Positions 56,965 to 64,000 of a DNA stretch of 64,000 bases are shown here, piece after piece (position 1 is the stretch's first letter; every line of letters begins with the position of its first letter). This DNA is from Vandiemenella viatica (taxonomy: Eukaryota; Arthropoda; Insecta; Orthoptera; Morabidae). The notes below the pieces were generated by a model, which did no database searches, had not been told where the DNA came from, and saw only the letters and a list, made by a program, of their open reading frames with translations. The position numbers were made by a program, and so were the translations under genes. The stretch lies in the NCBI GenBank assembly GCA_031002005.1, contig CM061918.1, forward strand, positions 46,350,047-46,414,046. The letters run 5' to 3'.

Positions 56965-58059
56965 CATGTTGGATTGTTTTATTTTTTTCACTTCCAACCT
57001 GTTCTCGTTGTGTTGCTTCTTTATTTTATTAATTTTATTAAATTATCAAATAGATGGGAGAAATTAATCAATAGAAAAAACACCAAGTTTGAAAAATTGT
57101 TCAAAACACACCAGTTGTCCATTTGAAAACGGTCTTCACTCGGTGAAAGGTAAGACTTTAATGAATGGCTGAGAGAAAGGGCGAGCTCGTAGGCCAGGTA
57201 CTGGAATCACAAACCTTCTATACAGTCCCATAGGGAAAGGACGTCTCAAGCCGTCCACCGTCACTGGGATGCTCCATAGCGGACGGCCGAAGACGTCCTC
57301 AGCACTGAACGGGTTAACTGTGTAATAAAACCTACAACAATTCCTCCGGCACATTTTCGTTTGTGGTTTAAATTATGTCACTTTATTGGGACATCTTATG
57401 TCGCTACCACTTTATACACCTTTCTGCTTTTGCTGTCCTCAGCTAAGATATATAGCCTTTGGGGGTTGGGACCCCATGAGCTAGCTACTTATAACCATTC
57501 ATGCGAAAACACTTCTTTTCTATGTGTAACTCTGCCACTTTCAGTGTCTGCCACTGGGCTTTATTGATAATCATGCAGCTCAAATCCACATTCATCTATA
57601 CTATACAATGAGTTGTGTCTGTGAACAGATTATACACAAAGTGGACAGCGAGATAAATGACGAAGCCTGAGTGACCGATATAACATTACGGGGTCTTGCA
57701 CACGTTATCCGTAAGCATACACAAATTGACTGTGTGAGAAACAAATTCAGAGAGACTGATATAAAATTGCAAACTTTCACACGCTATCTGTCTGTCTGTC
57801 ATTGCGCGGTTAGTTTTCAAAATTTTGTTACTAAATATGTTGTTTATTAACGGAAAACTATCCTATGTCCATCCTAATAATACGCAGTATTTCCTTGTCA
57901 AATTTCATCAAGTTCGGATTAGCCGTTCAGTCGTGAAAATTTAACCAACAGACAGAGAGATCGAGTTACTTTACCATTAATAATATTAAATGTAGGTAAC
58001 TTGTGAACCAGTTACTTTAACGGAACATTAACTGTGATAATTTTTAAATAGCCAGGACA

Positions 58060-58142
58060 AAAGTTTTTTGTTGTTTTTCTGTTGTTTTTGTTTTTTTTGT
58101 TTTTTGTTGTTTTTGTATTGTTTTTTGTTGTTTTCTTGTGTT
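58060..58142. repeat. A-rich tandem tract (arm 2, short form)
   Basis: Contracted reverse copy of the aaacaacag-type tract at 34,258-34,390. Confidence 0.8.
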
Positions 58143-58529
58143 TGTTTTGGCTGGATGAAGTCTTTAAACGAATTCCACCTAAAAATTTCATCAGTATTAA
58201 CAAAACACCAGCTCTGTCATCGTGTCATGATGAGTGGAACGCAGTAACGTCACGCATTCGGTTTTCGAGAGAAACAAGGCTTGAGTGACCGATATAATTC
58301 AGAGACTTACACATGCTATCCATCTGTTTTCAACATATCATGTCAAAATATGCAGTTTATCCGAAAGGTATCATATGTCCTTCATAATTGATACATAGTA
58401 TATCCTTATCAAATTTCATCAAGATCTGTTTAGCCGTTCAGTCGTGAAAAAGTAATAGAGTTACTGTCGCATTAATAATAGTCGTGCAGATTAACAACAG
58501 AGCCTATGCCAAAATCAACATGCGAATGT

Positions 58530-59060
58530 GTCTTCGCGCTGCAGTGCTCGTGTTTGAAGCAGCCAAACGGAGACTAGTGGGACCTGGTTGCCGTAGAGAG
58601 GCACGAGCGCGTTAAATCTCCGCACCCAGAGCCAGCTGCACAGGGAAAGAGGGGGAAAGCCAGTGAAACACGACGAGGAGCGCTCAAACAAAGACGAGGG
58701 GGATGGGGGCCCTCCGACGTCAGCAAGCAAACCGCGGTCGGAGTGGAAAGGGGTGGGGGGGGGGGAGGGTGGACTTTGGACAGGTGGGTGAGCAGCTAGC
58801 TGCCTGTATCGACCGACCGACGGTAGAACATAACCGGCGTTGCGTAGACGCGTGTGCGTGCCCGGGTACTGGCCTCACCGCGCCGTCGCCCTGGCAACAG
58901 GTGGGCCGCGGTGCACTGTGCATGCGCTGCGCTCTCTCCCCGCCTCCTGCGGCCCGGCCTGGGCCGCTCAGTCGTTCTCAAGTCGGCGAGAGCAGCGGGC
59001 GCGTCTACCTAGCCAGGCGCACCACTCGCGGGGTCAGGCCTCTTCCGCTCACTACTGTAC
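58530..59060. promoter_or_regulatory. GC-rich, CpG-dense block (arm 2)
   Basis: Reverse copy of 33,340-33,870, with the X-box-like motif kept (gtcgccctggcaac, 58,885-58,898). Frames on both strands remain open in this block in both arms, apart from small indels in G-runs near 58,755-58,765. Confidence 0.4.
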
Positions 59061-59676
59061 ATAGCACACATACACATATTTCCATCCCCACTCCCGTTTA
59101 GGCACTGTCCCATACTGTTAGACAAGACCTATGCTTTCGCAGTAGAGCATACCCGTCGTATAATACTTCACATTTTTCGGTTTAACCGAAATAACTTCGC
59201 GATAACGTCTACGCATTACACTCGTTTCACGAACTACTTAGAGATCTTTTCCCCGGACTAAATTTCACACTTAACATTATCACCTTTCGTACTACTTTAT
59301 TCAATTGTTGCTCAATTCTCTAAGGTAATATTTTTTTCCCCGTCGGGAAATTTTGAAACTCTAACATTTTTCCCGCGCTTAGCACTTTTGTCCCTATTTC
59401 CTAGGAGGGAACCGACTCTTTAGAGTCGCGAAGGAGAAAGAGCGTCTCGGCCAATCAGGAAGCAGTCAGGCAGAGGCGGGGAGGACCCGAAACCCAGATG
59501 TACAGCGCTTCTCCCAGGTACGCTGACAGTGTAACGAGGTGGTCGTCCTGTTCCTGTCGTCTTACTCTCTGTTCTCTGTACCTCTCTCTTATCTGTTCCT
59601 GATCGCACATTTCCTTCATCTCTGACTCGCAACGAACCGCTGCTGTCTCTCTTCTCTGTGTTTCCGTGTTACCCCT

Positions 59677-60072
59677 GTGTTCGTCACTCCGACACTATCT
59701 TGTCTCTGTTTTCATTCTGTTTCTGTTGTGTGTGATGCGGCAGAACTTTTGTATGTGACCGCGGAATCCCTGTGCCTGACTGTTTGTGTTCTGTTTCAAA
59801 GGAGGAGATGTCTGTTTTTAATCGTCCGGATGGGTATGTATAGTAGCTTTCTTCGGTTGCTCACTTCTCTTTCTTCCATCCCAATTCTTCTAGTTGGCAC
59901 CTCTCTGTATTTGATGAACTTTCTTGTACTTATGGTTGGAGGTCTGTGTTTCCCTCGTTGTATCTTTTCCCCTTTTGCACGCATCCTCTACTTAAATAAT
60001 CCCTGTCATTTCTGTCTCTTGAATGCGACATTTACAAGAATGTGTAGTTCAAGTTTCTTGTCGAGTATATAG
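59677..60072 (+). other. Open frame, 131 codons, unrecognised (arm 2 copy)
   Basis: Plus-strand partner of 32,329-32,724. Same length, no stops, about eight to ten residue changes. Hydrophobic, Ser/Leu/Cys-rich, no recognised domain; coding status doubtful. Confidence 0.2.
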
Positions 60073-61021
60073 TAATAAATGTAAAACTTCAAATATTTTT
60101 ACTCCTGTAATTAATCATCTTTTATATGTTTATTAAATGTACGTGCTCTGTGTTGGTGTTGTGTGTAGTTTGCACGTGACATTATTCTATTTTGTGGCGG
60201 CGATGTTTGGCGCATGACGTGTATTTTCATGGAATGTACCTCTCAAAATCCTCGTATGTTCACTTCCGTATACACCTTTTTGTGATAGTAGTTGGATGTA
60301 ATCCCTGTACTACGTTGTTTAACTATTTAATAATGTGTCTAGAAGTTTAAAAATATATATTAATCAGTTGTCAAATGCTATGAGGATATTAGTTTAATAT
60401 GCAAGCTAATATTTTAAATTCTTGGTTGATATTTTTTTCAGTAACTATATAGGTTGTTTGAAACCAATCTTTCTCAACATTTTTGAAGTGCATGAAGTAT
60501 GAAGAACAGTTTTCGTTTTTAAGAATATTGTATTTAATACATCACTGTTCTCAACCACATCAATGAACTAGTTATTAAGATTTCTTGGTTTCTCAGAATG
60601 TCTATGTAACGACTGAATTTTAATTTATACATCTCTTCTTTAGCAACTCCAATTTCTGTCAATAGTATTTTTTTTCTCCAAATTTTGAGGCAAAAGATTT
60701 CCTTGAGGTGCCAAATTAGACAAATAGAATAACCTTGAGAAAACAGCTTCTTAACTCATTTCGGGTTTATCTCGCATACCTGATGCAAAGAATTGAGCTG
60801 ATGTATTTCCTGCATGGGAATATACGATTTTCATCTCTAATTAAACTTTTCCTGTATGTTAATACTACTCGCCGCCTAAAAAAAGAAAATACGTTAGTGT
60901 TTCGTGGCGAACAGGTACAAAAATTCTTCCTTTCTGTTATCGTCCCTTCATCACACCTTTCATGGTGTTCTGTGTTTCAGGTAGGTAATGGTAGACCTGC
61001 ATTTGGTAGGATGGAGCAGGA

Positions 61022-61257
61022 AGTTTTTTGTTTGTTGCTTTACGCCTCGTCGACGTCGAGATCATTAAAGGTGATGAAGGACTTTGGGCAAGAAACGGGA
61101 AGGATTTCAGTCATTGCCTTTTGAAGGAAGCATCCAGGTATTCTGGAGTGATTTGGGTAAATCATGAAAAACCCAAATCTGGATACCTGGATGGGGATTC
61201 GAACCCGATTCATGCCGAATGCGAGGCCAGAGCATTACCACCTCTCCCACCACGTTC
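61022..61257 (-). repeat. tRNA-derived SINE (arm 2)
   Basis: Reverse partner of 31,140-31,378: tail side 'ctttacgcctcgtcgacgtc', body missing a few bases ('attctggagtgatttgggta'), reversed B-box and head to 61,257. Confidence 0.85.
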
Positions 61258-62980
61258 TTTGGAAGCAGGATGATTAATATCTCTTTCACATGGTGTTGAA
61301 AGGAAACGAGATCATTCTCACAACATACAAACTTAATATACACCCTCTAACCAACCTTTGATTATTAAAAGTCTTTGAAATTATTACGTACGTACTAATT
61401 TAAGGCGCCAATGTTCCTGGTCACTCTTATCTCCTTTTTTGGTTCTTCGAATTCCGATTTATTGCTTTAATCGCATCTAATTTTTTTTACTTCAGGGGGA
61501 CTGATAAAAATTAAAGCTGGTCGAATTTCACTAAATGATTTATACACCAATCTGATCCAACACGCAGACTATAAAAAACCAGGGCTATAGTTCTTGGAGA
61601 TAGTTTCTTTTTTTTTAAGTAATGTTATCGACCTTTGCGGGACTCGAAAAATTTGCATACTGATTGACACTAGATCTGTCTTCAACTTGATGTGCGATCG
61701 TTGGAAAATATTCGCTAGTGTGAACGATAATATTTAAAAGTAACTATGCTGGGTTGTTGAGGTACAACCGCTCGAGGTTCAAACCTCAAAATATGCCGTA
61801 CCAGCCCCTCTGATTACGGATATTAAGATTTCCCCACAATCATGAAAGAGAATGAAGCGATATTACCCACTTTCCAACTAAGAAACACATTACACAAATA
61901 GAATAAAAAGAAAAAATATTTGCTCGTCTCTTATGCTGTTAACGGAAGGATGTCAGAACTTACTACATCCCTTAGGTTAGGCTATCCAAAAAATTCATCT
62001 CTCCTTAAAAAAGGAAAAATAAGCTTTGAGACATGTTTACTTCTTAATATATATATATATATATAATATATATATATATATAAACCATATGTGAAGTTGC
62101 AAAGAAATTTTTATTTGCTACCCATTTTTCCTCTTTTAATTCATTAAAATCAAAATTACATTCTAAGTACACCGTGTTGTAATAGATGCTACTAAAAATG
62201 TAGTCATTTTCAGAACTATTCTCGTAGGCAACAGGTATATTTCCGTTGACGAAAAATTATGAAATTTCACTACTATAGACAAACTACATCCGACCTATTG
62301 GGTAAAATGGTTGCAGCATCGTGGTGGTATTTGGTGCTGACACGGGAGTAACTGGTCCTAGCTGCGGTGGTGACGGAAATTTTCATTATCTGTACTTAGC
62401 CGGCGGTGTAGGAGACATGGTGGTGGTCAATCCCTAACCACCAGTCTGTAATCATAATTTTGGGTTAAATTCCAAATCTATCCTCAGCGCGTATGTAGTG
62501 AAGGCATACGGCTCTGTTAATGATTCGTCCTGCGGATAGGGTTGTTGTCTTTCCGGAAAGTAGGGCCGGCTCCGGGATTCATCCTCTCCCTTCTTTCATG
62601 TTTCATCTACAACACAAACGACACTTCACGCTGAATATACGCATCATCGCCATCATACACACTTACAACAACATTTTCTAGCGCTGTCAGGTAGTGAAAG
62701 AAATCCACTCCAGTTCAACTTCCGCGGTAGGTTTTGGTGGAGGATCAAACACCCGAATGGTAATCGCCTTTACTCAGCTATGGGTATAGCACTGAAAGAA
62801 GAAGGAGCTAAACTACAGTTTACTATTTATTGCATCGAGTTCTAAAAAGCTGCTGGTTTTACTAGTCTGCGGATGACACCGCACCCTAGTATGAAGTAAC
62901 AACGTTTCTGCCTACATGCTTTGACCTTCTTCTATGACAGAAACAGTACAGGAAGGCGTTCCGCCCGCTCCACTAACACT

Positions 62981-63218
62981 TTTTTCTTAGGGCTTTACGT
63001 CTTGCCAACGTCTAGGTGATTAGAGGCGAGAAAGTAATGGGGAAAAGGGAACGAAGGATTTCGGCCATGGCCTTTTGAAGGAACAATCCCGTCAAATTCG
63101 CCTGGAGTGATGTCGAAAAAACCATTAAAACGGAAATCTGGTAGGTCGGACACGGATTCGAACCAGTGTCCTTCCGAATGCGTGACCAGAGCGTTAACAC
63201 TCATTCACCATGTTCGCA
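62981..63218 (-). repeat. tRNA-derived SINE (arm 2)
   Basis: Reverse partner of 28,966-29,204, with the same truncated-looking head ('catgttcgc' reversed) and intact B-box (reverse of ggttcgaatccg). Confidence 0.85.
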
Positions 63219-63730
63219 TATTAAACATAACTGCAAGATTCGGCATTCTGGATATTTCTGCCGAAAGTGGTCCTTTTACTGTAGGATGCCGTATAATGGG
63301 CACATCGTAAAATCTAAATAAACCCTACATCGAAACTAATACATATCGGTGAGGATTAAGTCGCCTGTAATATTACTATTTATAAGCCGAATCACCTTGT
63401 TAATGTGCAATCTGGATGGCTCCAACATAGGAGAAATTTGCGAGTGTATTTGTTTCTTTGGCTGGTGAGTAAAATTTACTCGCTAAAGTTGGTTGCAATG
63501 AGATATCACCACTATAACCGGGCAGTATTGGAGGTGAATTTACTGCTGATGCTGCATAAATAGCAAATATTAAATCGTTTCAGCTGAAACAAAAGACCTT
63601 TGATATTTCTTTTCAAAACGTGGTGGTCAAATATCTAATCGATTAATTGAAATGTTTGTATCCTACGTATGTCGCCTGAAAGTTTTTCGATATATCGTTC
63701 CGTTTGATAAATGTCTAAGGATAGCACGAT

Positions 63731-63935
63731 CTTTTTAGCTCATGCTTCGTTGACTTCGAACTTATTAGAATCGAAAAAAAAAAACTGGGGGCATGGAATG
63801 GGAAGGAATTCGGTGACATTCGCTTGGAGTGATTTGAGGAAACCATGGGAAACCGATATCTTTATGAGTGGATGAGAATTCTAATCAGCATCTCTCCGAA
63901 TGCGAGCCAGATTTTGTTGTCTTCGAGATAGCGGG
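63731..63935 (-). repeat. SINE, diverged (arm 2)
   Basis: Reverse partner of 28,205-28,417. The internal poly-A/T tract is shorter here (about 12) than in arm 1 (about 18). Confidence 0.7.
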
Positions 63936-64000
63936 ACAATACAAACTAATTCCTGCATCTAAAGCTGTGATTATCGCCAAAGGAGAAGGTCTTATCCGAT

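Larger units (their letters stand above)
52621..64000 (-). repeat. Arm 2 of the giant inverted repeat (continues off the window)
   Basis: Reverse complement of 28,139-39,838, still matching at the last base of the window, so its true end is not visible. It is ~320 bp shorter than arm 1, mainly because it lacks the SINE at 29,769-30,021 and has a shorter A-rich tract, offset by longer (AT)n and T tracts. Unassigned stretches 53,102-53,899, 57,370-58,060 and 60,073-61,021 hold only arm-shared DNA without recognisable genes. Confidence 0.95.

Overview
The window looks like non-coding, transposon-saturated DNA from an insect genome. The order is uncertain; the SINE, mariner and DUF4817-type families would fit a polyneopteran, but that is a low-confidence guess. 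It is AT-rich, full of poly-A/T and (AT)n tracts, and holds many tRNA-derived SINEs and broken transposon genes. I see no host protein-coding gene I can name, and no real rRNA or tRNA gene. Nothing suggests bacterial DNA.

Left part (1-28,138): scattered copies of one ~250 bp tRNA-derived SINE family; a hAT-like MITE with G-runs (2.3 kb); a cluster of related iterated repeats (4.2-8.2 kb), including a 315 bp tandem duplication; a repeated CRE-bearing block with a TATA box (10.1-11.3 kb); an orphan heat-shock-like promoter (13.1 kb) with a dead non-LTR retrotransposon just downstream; further LINE fragments (16.3-16.7, 17.6-19.0, 20.7-21.0 kb); and three TA-flanked DNA transposons: a 118 bp-TIR MITE (20.1-20.5), an internally deleted DUF4817-type element (21.4-22.3) and a pogo/Tigger-like element carrying a nested SINE (25.1-27.4).

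Right part (28,139-64,000): a very large inverted repeat dominates. Arm 1 (28,139-39,838) is the reverse complement of arm 2 (52,621-64,000, running off the window). Both arms carry the same ordered contents: SINEs, a GC-rich CpG-dense block, a LINE fragment, a ~170 bp tandem array of about ten units, and an internally deleted mariner. Arm 1 stops inside that mariner at a run of exactly 1,000 N. This makes an assembly join of two inverted homologous copies (for example haplotypes) a leading explanation, with a true inverted segmental duplication as the alternative. A SINE in arm 1 is missing from arm 2, which has a clean empty site.

Spacer (40,839-52,620): the 3' half of a Ty3/Gypsy retrotransposon (protease remnant, broken RT/RNase H, intact integrase frame, 3' LTR with a tRNA-like segment inside), a second copy of the 118 bp-TIR MITE, a lone monomer of the ~170 bp repeat, a decayed mariner, and a second SINE family with target-site duplications. 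The genes do not form a host pathway. They are independent mobile elements and their remains, several nested in one another.
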